A program made the translations under genes and the position numbers. A stretch of DNA of 64,000 nt from Isoetes taiwanensis (lineage: Eukaryota > Streptophyta > Lycopodiopsida > Isoetales > Isoetaceae). How positions within the stretch are numbered: position 1 is the first letter of the stretch; every line of letters starts with the position of its first letter. The stretch covers positions 17,487,616-17,551,615 of the forward strand of contig JAJEKV010000013.1 in assembly GCA_021234155.1 (NCBI GenBank), in the 5' to 3' direction. Of the stretch, positions 42,090-55,300 are shown piece by piece. A model generated the notes under the pieces. The model saw only the letters and a program-made list of their open reading frames with translations, was not told the DNA's origin and did not search any database.

Positions 42090-42295
42090 GGCGCTCATTT
42101 TTTTTCCAGGCGCTCATGCTGGCGCTTAGGGTTTCAGCCCTGCTCTTTTGCTCATAACTCGGGATTCCGGTGTCAGATTCAGGTGTTCTTGGGCTCGTTG
42201 GAAAGCTTATCGAACGAGCTTTCCGTCGGTGTATGATTTGTATGGTGTTTCCCCTGTTTTAGTCGACGGAATCCACCTGACAGTCCCGGCCCTCT

Positions 42296-43479
42296 ATGGC
42301 CACCCCTGACAGCATGCATGCGTTGAAGAAAAGAGCCCGCAATTTGGATACCTCGTCCCCATCAGAGCAGGTATCACAGGCTGAGGCAATCAGGGTTGTA
42401 CAGGAACAGGCCGGTTCCCTCCGTGCTAAAACGGGCAAGCTTGGAGGCATCACGACAATTTGCCGGGGCTGCGCGCCAAGAAGCGGCTTCTCCAACGTAG
42501 GAGCGAAATTTCCCTTGTGGAAGTTCGCTTGGGGATTATGATTGCAGGGGAGCCCAAAAGGCTGATGACCGATAAGAGAGGAGATACAAGCAACAACGCA
42601 GACTAGTCACGCGGAGATGGGGCACCGCTTGGATAAGGTCCACCAAAGAATGGATGGAAGACATGGCGCAAAGCACGGGCCGACATGAAGGGGGTTGCTC
42701 CAAACAGATTGTACAGTCACAAGCATGGCTGGTCGGATAGATGCTAAGGAAAAGGATGTGGAAGAGGTGCGGGCAGGCTCCAATTCCTTGATGAAGCAAA
42801 GGCGCATGTGCAGGAGATGTCGAAAGATGCTCACATATAGAGAACCATATGGCCCACTTGCAAAGAAGAGATGCAGACCTCCAAATGGAGGTGCAACGAA
42901 CCGAGTACACCACAGCCGTTCGCGCACCAGCACCCCCATACCGTAAGCCGAGGTGGCTCGGGGGAATCAAAGTGGTACTTCGTGAGGAGCAAGACATCCG
43001 TGCACGCCGCCTCAACCTTATTGTGCGGGGGATTGCCTGAGGAGGAGCAAGGCGAGGATTTGCCAGGTAAGCTTACCACCCTGGTACTTGCAAAGCTCCA
43101 ATTACAGTATTTGGTTATCAAGAGTCCAATCAGGGTCGGAGGACCGAGCATGAGACCTCGGCTAGTTAAGTTTGCAGTCTTGGATTGGGAGGCAAAATCT
43201 TTGTTGTTGCAACGCACCAGTCGCTTGAAAGGTACGTCCATATACCTGGATCTGGATCTCACGCCACTGCAACAACGGGAAAGAAGCCAAGAGTTGGTCA
43301 AGATAAGAGAGATTCGACAAGCTGGAGGGGCTGCTGGTTTGGTTAATGGCAAGATGAAGGTATATGTGCCTCCTCGTCGACAGTTTGCGGAGGCAGCATT
43401 CCCACGAACAGCTGCGTCGCGACGGGCAGAGCGGTCCAGGGGCATCAGGCCAGGCAGGCCAGGGAGAGGGGCGGATTGA
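42296..43479 (+). pseudogene. LINE C ORF1 (L1 ORF1p-like, frameshifted)
   Basis: Starts MATPDSMHALKKRARNLDTS. After several frame changes it reads DIRARRLNLIVRG, then LPEEEQGEDLPGKLTTLVLA, then PRLVKFAVLDWEAKSLLLQR and LKGTSIYLDLDLTPLQQRER. This order matches the RRM and C-terminal domain of L1 ORF1 proteins (Transposase_22 family), which coat LINE RNA as chaperones. A frameshift near 43035 splits the RRM. The tail is basic (RRAERSRG) and runs into the start of ORF2. ORF1 of LINE A and LINE B is of a different type. Confidence 0.7.
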
Positions 43480-43599
43480 GGCCTTCCACCATCGCAAAGA
43501 CATCCATCGTGGTCCCGAGGAGCGGCCCGCGGTTATTCCAACCACGCCGCGCCCTCGCACTTTCGATGGGTCCACGGCCACCGCAAGATAGGGGAAAGT

Positions 43600-46500
43600 G
43601 TCTTCGCATTCTTTCCTCGAATTGTAGGGGCTTCCCGGGCGTAAGGGCGCGCGGGGCTTGAATGGGATCGCGACAGACATGGACATCGCCTTCCCGCAGA
43701 GACATGGGAGTATGAAGGGCATCGATTGCCGCACATCTCGAGGATATCAGCATTTCTCACTTGCTAATGAGCCCATGGCGACGCGGGTACCTGGTGGAGT
43801 GGCTTGCTACTTTAGGGACGCCTTTATCATGCAAGATCACACTTCGAAGTCCGATGCATTTAATCGCTACATGTGGGTAATGGTATTAGAGCCCGGTCAT
43901 GTCCCATTGTTTCTTGCTAGTCGCTACATTCCCCATGCGGGCTCTAAGTTCTACCAGTACATGATGCATTACGATGTCCGTGATGCCGATAGGGATCCGT
44001 ATGATGACATAGACCCGCTATAGACGCCAGGGACAGTGTTTTTGCTTGGAGATTTCAATGCTCATGACGGCCGCAGTTGCGGTCGGTGACCTTCCAAGGT
44101 GACGATAATGCTGATCCGCTTTGGCTTGAGAGACAGCTATTCAAAGATACAGCATACCCGGCACTCCGGGATATGGTGGCTAGACCATTTGGCGGCAGTT
44201 GGTCCAGCTCTGCGGGTTTTTGATATGGTAATTTGTAATGGTATGCGGCATGATGGCCACACTCGGGGGTGTTACTTGCGGGGAGTGATAGGCGGGATGG
44301 GGAGCTAGTGTGTTGGATTACCTTCTCGCCTCAGAGAAAGACTTGACATGGTTACACACTTCTCCATTGGCACAAGCACGGGGGATGAGGAGGCTTTGTC
44401 GGATCACTACCCGCTTTATGTCACGCTGAATTGGGAGCACTCAATAGTGGAGACACCGCAAAGGGGCATGGAGGGTTACCGCACATCCCACGCTTCTCGA
44501 AAGCGAGGGATGATATGAATCTGTGTTGGTGCGGGAGTTCTGGGGTTTGATAGCTTCTACAATAATCGCAAGACGGTGTGCATGGCTGGTGAGGGCGCCT
44601 TGCGGTACCGCTTGAGGCTTCCTTTGCGCAAGAAGGGCCCTCCAAGGAGGGACACCGCACATTTTCCCCGAGAACCCGTGGTTTGATGCGATTGCAAGGC
44701 TCTAAAGAGCCACCGCGCTTTTTGGTCATAGATCCACGCTGCGCCACAGCCCCCGCAAGACTATAAGCTCTTCCTAAAAAGCCAAGAAGGGGAGATACAT
44801 GGCGAAATCCGTGAGCTTTGTTTGACATGCTTATGGCGAGCCAAAAGCTTTTGGCGTAAGGTGTTATACAAGAAGCGCCAGTGGCTGGTAATGTAAGTGT
44901 GGAGCAATGGATGCACCGCTGCGGGAGTTATATGACCCCCGGAGCTAATGCCGGGTCCCGATCAGGTAGGAGAGGTGCGGCAGCTCACGCCGGAGGATGT
45001 CCAGCAGGGTCTCGTGCATCCGGCGAATGGCAAGGCAAAGGATTTACAGGGCCGCAGTCGAGCTGTTGAAGTGGGGTGGCCCATCTGTGGTAGGGCCCCC
45101 GACGGTGATCATTAACCGGGCTCGGCGAGGGCCTCCCCGTGAGTGGATGGTTAGTAAGGTTGTTCCCGCTCATAAAGCCGGTAATACTGGATGAGCCGGC
45201 TAATTACCGATGATTATGGTAAGCTCGGCCGCTTGCAAAGCTCCCGGCGGGGTGGTGGAGAAGAAACTCACTAAGTGGGCCGAGGAGGCGGGGGTGCGGG
45301 CAATTGGCCGAGCAGGCTTTAGCCCGGCTCACTCCACGACCGACCATATCTTCACTTTGAGAGTGTTGATGGAGGCAAGCACGCGCCGCAACCATGGACT
45401 TGTATTGTTTGCTTTGTAGATTTTAAGACCGCATATGATACCGCCCCGAGAGACATGCTTTGTGGCGTAGGTTGCAAGAATTGCGAGTTCCACGGAGTTG
45501 CGTAATGTGGTGCACCAGGCTTTATGATGGGATTTATGCCGGGCGCCTTATGAAGATCGGCGGGGTAGCTAGCACTATGGGAGTTAAGCGGGGCTGCCCG
45601 TTGTCTCCAACGCTTTTGGGTTGTACATTGATAGCTTGGAGACGTGGATGCAGCACCATGGGGAGCCGGGGTGCAATTATCCGATCGACCTCTCAGGGGC
45701 GCACTATATGCGGATGATGTAGCTTTGCTAGTCCACACGCGGCCCGGCATGCAAAGCATTTGGATGCCCTCGATTGGGTTACGTGGGGCAACGGGAATGA
45801 CGAAGAACTTGCACAAAACTAAGCTTCGCGATCCCGTCCTCGCAACACCCTATCCCCGAGTTATATTACGGGGGGCGGGGAAGTGGAGATGGTGCGAGCT
45901 TCAAGTATCACGGGAATTGATTTCACTACTAACATGCTTTGTGGGATGAGTGTGGGAGAGGAGAGCCAAAGCTTGGCCGGAAGGCTTTATATGCATCGGA
46001 TTACAAAAACGCGTGTTGCCTGGATAGATCTCTCGTATTTGGGGCGAGGAGAGCACACCCGCTTAGAGCTTTGGTCGAGCGCCGGTCTTTGCTATATGGG
46101 GTGGAGGTTTGGGGCCCAAAGATTAGCAAAAAATACATGGGATAGGTTGGAAAGGGTGCGAAAAGCTTTCTTGACATATAGCTTGGGAGTGAAGGACACC
46201 GCATCGTGTCGATTTTGTTGTATGAGACGGGGTTACGCCTTTACAAAGATACGCTATCTTGCAGCATCTTACTTGCTTCCATAAGGTGGATGGGATGGAT
46301 GAGCATCGCTTGCCCCCACAGTCTGTGTTGTTAACGAGGGCCCCCAGCGGCTGAAGAGGGTATGGCACGAGCAATCGTAAGGGATGGTTTAGGAGGTGGT
46401 CTATGGATTACCAACGGATGGTGGCAATCGGGCGCATCGATGCGCGAGAATGGGCAATTGGATGCGGGCTATGCTGCCACCCCGTGGGATGCCTCTACTC

Positions 46501-46910
46501 TTGCAAAGCCCAAGACAGAGCACTATCACGCCAGATTAATCCCGCCTTGAGCATGGACCCCATCTGGTGCTTTGAAAGCACACATCTCCGCTGAAGAAAC
46601 GGAGAGCTATTGCTGCCATAAGGACGGTTCCCATTACCTCGAAATTGAAACAGTGTCCGGGGGTGAATGGCGGGCACGGATCCCCTGGGAGGAAAGGATA
46701 TGTCGGTGTTGTGAGATGCACGTGATAGAGGATGAGCACCATGCCTCCAAATGCCCCCAATATGCCCATGTCCGGCGCAAAGGCACACTGATCTTAGATG
46801 CTCGACACACCGCTACATCGCCACTTGCATCACCTATGGTAGCTGGCCGGGAGCTTACATCCTGCAGATTTCGCCGCCGACTTGCTCTTTCTCCGGGGCA
46901 TGGTATTTGA
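43600..46910 (+). pseudogene. LINE C ORF2 (endonuclease and RT, heavily broken)
   Basis: Endonuclease pieces: ILSSNCRGFPG (about 43608-43640, the WNCRG-type start), ASRYIPHAGSKFY (about 43915-43955) and GDFNAHDG (about 44049-44070). RT pieces: DFKTAYDTAPRDML (about 45420-45465), GVKRGCPLSPTLLG (about 45570-45620) and ALYADDVALL (YADD 45707-45718). The C-terminal part has CRCCEMHVIEDEHHASKC (about 46700-46755), a Cys/His cluster typical of LINE ends. It would nick DNA and copy LINE RNA at the nick. The frame changes many times. Confidence 0.75.
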
Positions 46911-47082
46911 GAGCCCTATCGCTAGGGTTTTCCTCCCCAAGTGGGGGTTTTTCATCCCTGTAGTAGGGTTCTACCGCATGCTTACATTCTTTGTTTTTGG
47001 TGTTGGGGTTTTTGGCTTTTTTGCCTGTTCTCTGCATGTACCGTCTCATAGGCCTCTGGCCTCCGTGGACGTTAAAATAAAC

Positions 47083-47104
47083 TTCCTTCCTTCCTTCCTT
47101 CCTT
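47083..47104 (+). repeat. (TTCC)n tail of LINE C
   Basis: Five or more TTCC units after AATAAAC. Such 3' microsatellite tails mark the end of some non-LTR elements in place of poly(A). Confidence 0.8.
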
Positions 47105-48330
47105 ATTATCCATATAAATAGGAAACCACAGAAGCAAAGATCCTGTGAAGCAATGAGACTGAAGGAATTAGGAATGACACGATAAAGACCGTCAATCATC
47201 GAATTTGGCATAGATTGTAGCCGCAGATCTATAACAGCCACAGCAGAATAAGCTATTGAAGAAATCTCTTGACTGTATTTTTGCGTTGAGGCATATAATG
47301 CCACGTCACAACCACGTTGGCAGTCCAAATGAAACTGCGTCTCAACAGACGCCTTCTTTTCAGCAAACAGTTATTGAAATCTGCAAATTTGCAAAATAAA
47401 TATTTTTAATCGAAGATTATATTGCTGGCTCTTATGGATTCACACAAACAAAAGCAACCAGTAACTAATCCTGCAGGTTCTAGTCGGGCATCACCTTCAA
47501 ACAAACAGGTGAAGTACTCACAAAATTCCTTTCAGATAATGCCAGAATTATTTCAATCCTTTAATACAAGAATTAAAATAAAGGATTGTGAAAATAATCC
47601 TCAAGATAACTTGGACTTACAAAATTACCTCTGTGTCAAACATTATCAAGAGCTTAATCAGGCAATTTATAAGTTCTCCAGTTTAATGGGAGAGATCAAG
47701 AAATCTAGTTCTTGGAATGGTCCCTTGTCTGAAGAATCAAATCCAAGTCCTCCTATTTCAGTGATCCACACTTCATTGGATTTACAAAAACTCATTATTA
47801 GTCTTTATATATTGGAAGACGGTAATGAATATCGCGAGATTCCATAGCTCCCATTATTAGAAGCAGAGGCAGATAATGTTGAGATGATTAGTAATGCCTC
47901 TTTCAACAATGAAGATTTTACCCAACAAATCACTAAAGAAGTTAATCAAGAAGTCCAAAATCCAATTTCTATTATTGATATCTCATCGAACACTTCTCTG
48001 CAGTAACCCATGATTCTATAAATCATGAAGAACCTTCATTTGATGCTTATCTCTATGAGCATTTAACCAATTGCTCAAGCATCAATACGAATGTATCTCA
48101 AGAGGTTGAAGACTTCCTCCTTAAAACGGACCTTATTTATCGAGCACATAAGGAAGCACAAGCAGCAATATTACAAATGAAGACATCGAGCAAACAAGCT
48201 CATCTTAATCAAGTGCCTAATTATGCGAAGTAAGCATTCCATTCATGTACGAATATTGCAATTTAGTTAACTCACTTCTAAGGGTAAGGATAAGCCCATT
48301 TTATGGCACCTAGCAGGATTTTTTGAGCTG
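47105..48330 (+). mobile_element. Plus copy of the pol-less LTR element, second part
   Basis: Resumes after LINE C and aligns with the reverse complement of about 39790-41060. Homology to the minus copy stops near 48320 (GGCACCTAGCAGGATT), so the 3' part and the LTR are missing or too changed to see. Confidence 0.7.
47422..48235 (+). pseudogene. Unassigned ORF of the pol-less LTR family, plus copy
   Basis: The open part 47422-47847 begins MLALMDSHKQKQPVTNPAGS and contains TRIKIKDCENNPQDNLDLQN and VKHYQELNQAIYKFSSLMGE. After the stop near 47846 the reading continues with MISNASFNNEDFTQQITKEV and then shifts. It corresponds to the ORF at 39910-40600 on the other strand. No known domain. The two copies keep similar protein sequence while differing in which part stays open, which suggests that a common, longer ORF was once translated. 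Confidence 0.5.
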
Positions 48331-49518
<1,188 letters not shown>

Positions 49519-49739
49519 CAACCTACGGGTCTGCCCCTAGGTGCTCTACGTGGGTTTACAAGTGCTATGCTGGGAAATTGCAGAGGCCACCAGGAGGACG
49601 GGAAACTCTAAAACCAACAGAATTCACAGCTCAGAGGAAACGCCGATGAGGAATGCTAGCAGGCAATATGGATATATAGTAGACAGAACCAAAGAAAGCC
49701 TGCGCCATAGAAGGCTCGGGATATAGATAGATCTGACGC

Positions 49740-52700
49740 TCAAAATGGCGTGACACCAAAACAGGCGTCCCTTTCCCCAGAATGATGGTTAAGAGAACCA
49801 TGGCATTCTAGGGAAAGGTCATTTGCAAAACAATAACATCCGACACAAAGAGGAACCTACCTCCTCCAATCACAGACCGAGACTGCGAGCAAAAACAAGT
49901 AAGATCACTGAAAATCCATTGAAATATACAGACTACCCTTGGACCGGGATAAATGGATAAAGAATAAAGCAGACGTTGTGGAGCAACGGAGCAACAGAAC
50001 AACAGGGCAATTAAGGCAAGAAGGAGAAGACAACGGGGGTAACTAATGTTAATTTGAACAAGGAAAGAAGGAGAAGACAACGGGGGTAACTAACAGTAAA
50101 TTGAACAAAAAAGGGCCATTAGAGGCGATGAGGCACTTGACAACAAGGAGGTATGGTAAGGACCACCAAACAAGCAATGGACGCCAACCATGAAAAATGA
50201 AAAAAAGCAGCATGAGGCCCAATGAACCAACACAAACAGTGCAAATGGAGCAACCAAAATGAACGCAACGAAATGGATCAGTCAGACTACAAAGAAATGA
50301 GGAATCAACCAAAATAACAGTATGAGCAATGGAGCTAAAGAAGCAGAAGAACCATACAGATAAAGGAAAAAAACCTGGTGCCAAACATAGGCCCGAATAC
50401 TATGGTAAAGACATTGATTGATATCTTAAGAAGGAACTAATGATGATAAGTTAAAAAAGCGATGCACCAGCAAAGGACAAGGGACACAAGGTGACATCCC
50501 CATAGCCTGAACACAACTGAAAGCATGATGAGAACTACAAGAAACAAAAATAGGGCCATAAGGGATAAAAGATGAATAGAACTGATGAAACAAGGGAATA
50601 CTAGGAACCAACAAGACACAAGAACCGTGTGGGGTGCAGGGAACCAACAGTAAAATGAAAAATTATGCCAACAAGCGAAAAAAAATAGACTCTAAAGAAT
50701 CGGGCAACCCGGATAAAGAAAACTACAAAGATAAGAAAGCATGAATGTCTATCTCGCAAGGCCAATATAACAAGTAAAATTGAAGGTCACGAAGATGAGC
50801 AACGAAATTATGAGCAAGGAAAATTAAAATAACAAAGCTAAACAATAATGAGACTAAAAGAATAAAGTCAAAATAAATGAATCCAACCAACCATGGAACA
50901 AGCAGAACAAGTGGATACAACTATGATTAAAGGCAATAGAACATGACCACTAGACATAGAATGGAGAGAGGGACAATTCGGGCAATGAAAGACTGTGATA
51001 GAAAAAACTCAGGAAAGGAAAGTGTCCGATGATCAGCTTGGAGGAATACGGGGGAAGTGAGTAAGAAAAATGTAACAAGAACTACAGAAGCAAATGGAGC
51101 ACAAGCAAGAGTGCAGGAGTCTATAGGAAGAAACGGGATGACCGAAACAAGAACAAATGTCAGGGCAGACACTATGAAAAATGAATAACGACAGTGGAAC
51201 ATCGAGATCGAAGAAGTGAAGCGGCACATTGATGATCAGGCCCTGAAGCAATGACGCTGCAAAAAACAAGGTGGAAAGCATCAATAGAACTAAAGAGACC
51301 ACTAACTATGGAACTGACGGAGCAAATGGAGAAAATTGGATAAAGGCAATAGAAAAACCGCCAGAACTAGAAGGGCGAGAGGAACAAATTCGACAATTGA
51401 ACACATGAATAACCTGCAATAGAGAGGAAAAAGAAGGATCTCATAAAGACACAGGATATAAGTGTCAACTTAGATGAACAAAATTGGCAAAAGCAAGAAC
51501 TAATGAAGCAAATGGAGTGCAAATAGGACTACAAGAAACCATAGGAAGAAACGGGACAACGGAACAAGTATGAAACCAGGACAAATACTAAAAAGACACA
51601 CGGACTACAGAACAATGGAGCAATGAAGGACAACTAGAACTAAAGGACGTGACCAGCAACCCAAAGAGAAGACAATGGATAGGATAGTAGAATATTAACC
51701 GAGATAAGAAAATGATGGGAGCACATTGATTTTAAGGTAATCGTTATATATACCAACTAGAACTATATCACATCAGAGACCCATCGAAAATAAGGTAAAC
51801 CAATCACATGAAACAAATATCCATGCATCAGGAACTAAACAGATCCCTCACAATTAACGAACACTGGTGTAGAATGAGGTAAAAAATTACACTTAAAGAA
51901 AACATCTTAATGCATGATTGATATAGAATGCTCCTATAAAGAATGCTCATGCATAACCTCCAAATATACTTCGAACATCGCAAGTCTACCATAAGTTATA
52001 TTTTCCATGAGAAAAAACCAAGCGATAAAAGAATTGACAGGGCACATTGATTATAATGCAGTCGTAACAACGACAAAAGACATACTATAGTAAGTTATAG
52101 TTCTCCTAAGAAATCAAGCTAAAAAGAAGTTTTAGAAAATATGCACTAGTCAAACTCAAAGTATAGAAGCCAAAAATGAATAAACGATGGTCAACCAACA
52201 AACTGACGAGGCATGCCAACCTTAGGGACCAACTAGACTCAAGGACTGAGTGGGATGGAGGGGATCAGAGATCACATGGTAAATGAAACAAACGAAGCAG
52301 AGGGATAGAGCAATGAGATTGCGATGAAAGGGGTAACATGAACCACATGGACCAAACAACGTGAAAACAAGACTAGCAATGACTAATAGAACAAATAAAG
52401 AAAAGGCCGGAAGAGGAGTAATGGATCATGAGTAAGGACAAAGTGAAACAACAACCAAGCATGACACTAATCAGACTAAAATAATAAAACCCAACAAAGA
52501 AACAAGAAGAATAGAGCTTCAAACTAACATAAAGGAAAGGTGAAGAAGGTAGAAGGTAGCCACAAGGATATGAAGACTTTCAAAAGCAAGATTGAACATG
52601 TCAAACGAACTAAAAAGACCAACCAACCATAGAACAAGCGGAGCAACATGGGACAAATCAAAGTAGAAGGAATAGAAAAAAGGATACCATGACGACAAAA

Positions 52701-54260
52701 GATGGCGTATCCAAGAACTACAGAAGCGGGTGAAGCACAAGTGAAACTGCAAGAATCCATAAGGAAGAAACGGGACAATTGGAACTAGTATAAAAATAGA
52801 ATAGAATAGAATAGAATATGATTTTATCGTCCACGGAGAGCAACCAATTAAAGAAACTCACGGATTATGAGAGACAAATGGAGCAATAATAGACAATTAA
52901 AACTAGGTATGTGATGGGTAATATGGGCAGAAGAAAAATGACTAAGGCAGTGAAAATTAACGAGAGAAAAAAGGATTAAAGGCACATAGGTCTTAGGGTA
53001 GCTGAACATCAACAAGAACCAAACCCCATAAGAGACACATATAAACCATTGGGGAAAAACGAGTCCAACATCACCGCTGCTAAACATATGAAAAAAGGTC
53101 AGATCAAGCAACGAGCACTCTGGAGGAAAAATAGACCAGTCTACGAAAATAATCTTATGCAAGAGACCATGCCTAATGCCTATAACTTGGATATGTGCAA
53201 GTCTACTGTAAGTTATAGTTTCCATGAGGAAAAACAAGCGGTACGAGAAATGACGGGGCATATTCGTATTAATGCGGTCATAACACCGACAAGAAACATA
53301 TCGCATAAGAAAAAACATAAGCAAGATAGAGGAACTACATGTAACAAATGTCAATGCATCATGAACCACATATATCACATACATATAACGAATACTGATG
53401 CAATATGAAATATGAAATAGAATAAGGTCAACAGTTATCCATGTCAAACATAATATATACATGCGCAATATAATATGCTTGCCAAACCATAAGAATGCTT
53501 ATACATAACCCCATTACAAACATCATCCCAATATATATAACTTGGATACGTACACGTCTATTATAAGTTATAGTTCCCATGAGAAATCATGCAACTTGCG
53601 AGTTCTAAAAACATGCATCATGTAAACCTATGAAAAAATGTTAGTTCAAGCAATGTGAGCACTCTAGAAGAAAAACAGACTATAATACGAACATAACCTC
53701 TATGTCAGATATCATGCCTAAAGCCTATAATATAAGATCCGTGCAAGTCCAACCACAAGGTATCATTTCCATGAGAAAGGCACATTGATGATAATACAAT
53801 TGCAACACCGATAAGAAATATACCAACCAAAAGAAAAATCATAAACCCAACATATCACACTCATATAACAAACACTGATGCAATATGAGACATGAAATAG
53901 AAAGATGTCAACAATTATCCATGTCATAATATACATGTTCAAAATATTACGCTTGACAAACCAGAAAGAATGCTCATGCATAACCCCATGCCGACATCAT
54001 GCCTAAAATGCATACCCTAGGTACGTACATGTCTACCATACGTGTCTACCGTAAGTTTGAGTTTCCATAAGAAAATAAGCAACTTTTGAGGGTTTTTTTT
54101 TTTTTTTTTTTTTTTTTAATAAACATGCATCATGGAAAAACTTGAAATATAGAGAATTAGACTACCAAACCTTATGGAACTAGGGAAAAACGAGACCAAC
54201 ATCATCGATGCTAAACAGATGAAGAACGTTAGTTATAGTGATGACAACTTTGGCGGGAAA
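49740..54260. repeat. Decayed tandem array in purine-rich DNA
   Basis: A 47-bp unit is directly repeated at 50021-50067 and 50068-50114. A longer unit (CAAGAACTA..GAAGC, then GGAAGAAACGGGACAA) recurs near 51070, 51490 and 52710, a spacing of about 410 bp or multiples. A second set (GGCACATTGAT.ATAAT.C, CATAACCCCAT, TAAGTTATAGTT.CCATGAGAAA) recurs near 51720-52100, 53255-53600 and 53760-54070. The plus strand is rich in A and G and poor in T, which makes long hydrophobic minus-strand ORFs by chance. No gene supported. Confidence 0.6.
54093..54117 (+). repeat. Poly(T) run of 25
   Basis: Uninterrupted T run; it could be the tail of a minus-strand retroposed copy, but no body was recognised next to it. 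Confidence 0.8.
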
Positions 54261-55300
54261 ACAAACTAACCCAAGAAAACAACGCGAACCACATAATATA
54301 AGAATCTAAAACGGGAAAAAGGAATGGGGGAGGCGTCTGTGAAATCCAAACTAGCAAACTAACAAGGTGAACCAAGAACTATACAAGCCCAACAAAACAA
54401 AAAGTGAATCACAAGCTATACAAGCACCAACAAACGAAAACATATCAACCTAGAGAAAACCACCACAAACACCAGACTAACATTGATAAAAACATATATA
54501 ATCAAGCACACAAGTTAAGGGGCCAAAGCCAAACATGGTCCTATAGTAAAAAGAAATGACAAAGTCCATGGGCATGGCAAATTGAAAAGAGGGAAAGGAT
54601 ATATCGATGGCTATCCTTAAAAAAAAGGGAAAAAACAAATGAAAGTAGGCAAAAAACATAAATGCAGAATAAACGTCATTGAGCTCTTTGAAACATTGAA
54701 TACAAATTGGTTCTCCATACTAGGGGTAGAAGTTTTTGTAAAGCTTGAAAAATGCTCCAAAACTAGACAACTATTGAGAGCATGATAGCAGATAAAGAAT
54801 ACAAGATATAAAAAATGAATCATTCGCTGCATAGTCAAAGCAAATGTGAGAAGACTGGCGACCGCTTCTCATCGGGATTAAAAACCCTGCTCTTCCGGGT
54901 TTTCGAGGAAAACCCTAATGAAAAACGGTCGCCAACACTCTCGAGAAATGCTTGCAACGCCAGAACTAGAATGGAGATATCTTGAAATACGCCGCGCAAA
55001 ACAAAGAGTTGAAGCACCCAAATGGGGATGCCTAAGAAATTCTGAAGGGAGCGTGCACTTAACTAGACAAGGGACGGAAAGAAAGTAACTATACCTACGA
55101 ATAGAAACAAAGCTCAAGGATTATTTAGAACCTTAGGGAAAATAGAGAAAGAGCACAGCTGGCGCCATAAAGAGAATAGAGTGAAGGAAGAGAAACGACA
55201 AAACCAAAAGGAGCAAGGAAGAAACGGAATAAATGGGCCAGACTGGAGGTAACAAAGATAAAAGTGTCGACTGAGTCCCTATGACAAGAAGAAGAGCATA
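54261..55300. other. Intergenic DNA upstream of LINE B
   Basis: No gene supported. Near 54848-54932 GGCGACCG and CGGTCGCC flank a CCCTGCTCTTCCGGGTTTTC stretch, a possible hairpin. Confidence 0.4.

Larger units (their letters stand above)
42090..47104 (+). mobile_element. LINE C, decayed L1-like element with (TTCC)n tail
   Basis: About 5 kb, GC-richer than its surroundings. It has an L1-type ORF1, an endonuclease with GDFNAHDG, RT motifs including GCPLSPTL and YADD, and a C-terminal Cys/His cluster. It ends in (TTCC)n at 47083-47104. Both flanks are parts of the pol-less LTR element, and the uninterrupted sequence is visible in the minus copy (about 41060-41110). The 5' limit is good to about 15 bp. 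Confidence 0.8.

Noticed and set aside
50049-53468. Several minus ORFs that look like membrane proteins
   Set aside because: They arise from the pyrimidine-rich minus strand (Phe, Leu, Ser, Val codons), overlap in several frames and follow the repeat units.
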